From Candidatus Gastranaerophilales bacterium (GTDB taxonomy: Bacteria > Cyanobacteriota > Vampirovibrionia > Gastranaerophilales > Gastranaerophilaceae), in the NCBI GenBank assembly GCA_944326495.1, contig CALVEE010000051.1, positions 1 to 5,802 on the forward strand: 5,802 nucleotides of DNA, in the 5' to 3' direction. The notes beneath the pieces were generated by a model. It did not search any database. It had not been told where the DNA came from and saw only the letters and a list, made by a program, of their open reading frames with translations. This document shows positions 5,731 to 5,802 of the stretch, in pieces. Both the position numbers and the translations under genes were made by a program. The first letter of the stretch is position 1; each line of letters begins with the position of its first letter.

Positions 5731-5802
5731 TTTGTACACCACAGCGATTAACACACAACGGGCAACCATTCAGTGGATGGACGTTCTTGCTGATAACTTA
5801 AC
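5723..5802 (+). CDS. Flagellar rod/hook-family protein, N-terminus only (cut by window end)
   Basis: Twenty-six codons are visible from the ATG at 5723, which overlaps the fliK stop by 8 bp. AGAAGGGA lies about 7-8 nt upstream inside fliK and is a good ribosome binding site. The sequence MNDLYTTAINTQRATIQWMD followed by VLADNLT matches the N-terminal rod-protein segment (Flg_bb_rod type: L-Y-x-x-x-x-G/N-x-x-x-x-x-x-x-M-D-V-x-x-N-N-L-A/T) shared by FlgB, FlgC, FlgF, FlgG and FlgE. These proteins form the rod and hook and are exported type III substrates. The segment cannot tell the family members apart. A FlgE or FlgG/FlgF-like protein is likeliest after fliK, and no symbol is given. There is no flgD between fliK and this gene. 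Confidence 0.8.
   Translation, partial: MNDLYTTAINTQRATIQWMDVLADNL

Overview
The window (5802 bp, AT-rich) looks like a chromosomal segment of a flagellated, low-GC bacterium. The best guess is a Gastranaerophilales/Vampirovibrionia ('Melainabacteria') type genome. That guess rests on remembered protein style (Asn/Pro/Gln-rich N-termini with an I-x-I-x-N-P motif, many small lineage-specific helical proteins, divergent flagellar proteins). It does not rest on a marker gene, and none is present here. No rRNA, tRNA, CRISPR array, insertion sequence or attachment site was seen.

Left block (1-1710): two + strand genes lie 2 nt apart. The first is a HEAT-repeat-like protein whose start lies before the window. 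The second is a 145-residue protein with hydrophobic segments. They run tail-to-tail into a minus-strand gene for a small two-helix membrane protein, with a 53-bp overlap of the coding 3' ends. A good sigma70-like promoter (1748-1776) sits in front of the minus-strand gene.

Middle block (1723-3926): this holds an AT-rich minus-strand gene for a 396-residue protein of unknown function, and a divergently transcribed XRE-family repressor-like gene. The 396-residue protein is mostly a near-identical tandem duplication with a 129-residue (387-bp) period, and each copy contains two related alpha/beta half-units. The shared intergenic region has ACAA/TTGT and TGTTTA/TAAACA inverted repeats and promoter-like hexamers, so autoregulation and control of the neighbour are plausible. 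Downstream of the duplicated gene is a perfect 17-bp hairpin (1902-1941) flanked by CCTCCT as read on the minus strand. The block from 3721 to 3926 has no gene and serves as the leader of the flagellar operon.

Right block (3927-5802): this is a translationally coupled flagellar operon, fliJ (export chaperone), fliK (hook-length control) and the first 26 codons of a rod/hook-family gene. Overlaps are 11 bp and 8 bp. The operon serves assembly of the flagellar rod and hook through the type III export apparatus. The most unusual items are the nested duplication protein with its divergent regulator, the hairpin with an anti-Shine-Dalgarno-like flank, and the start-stop codon pairs directly before fliJ.
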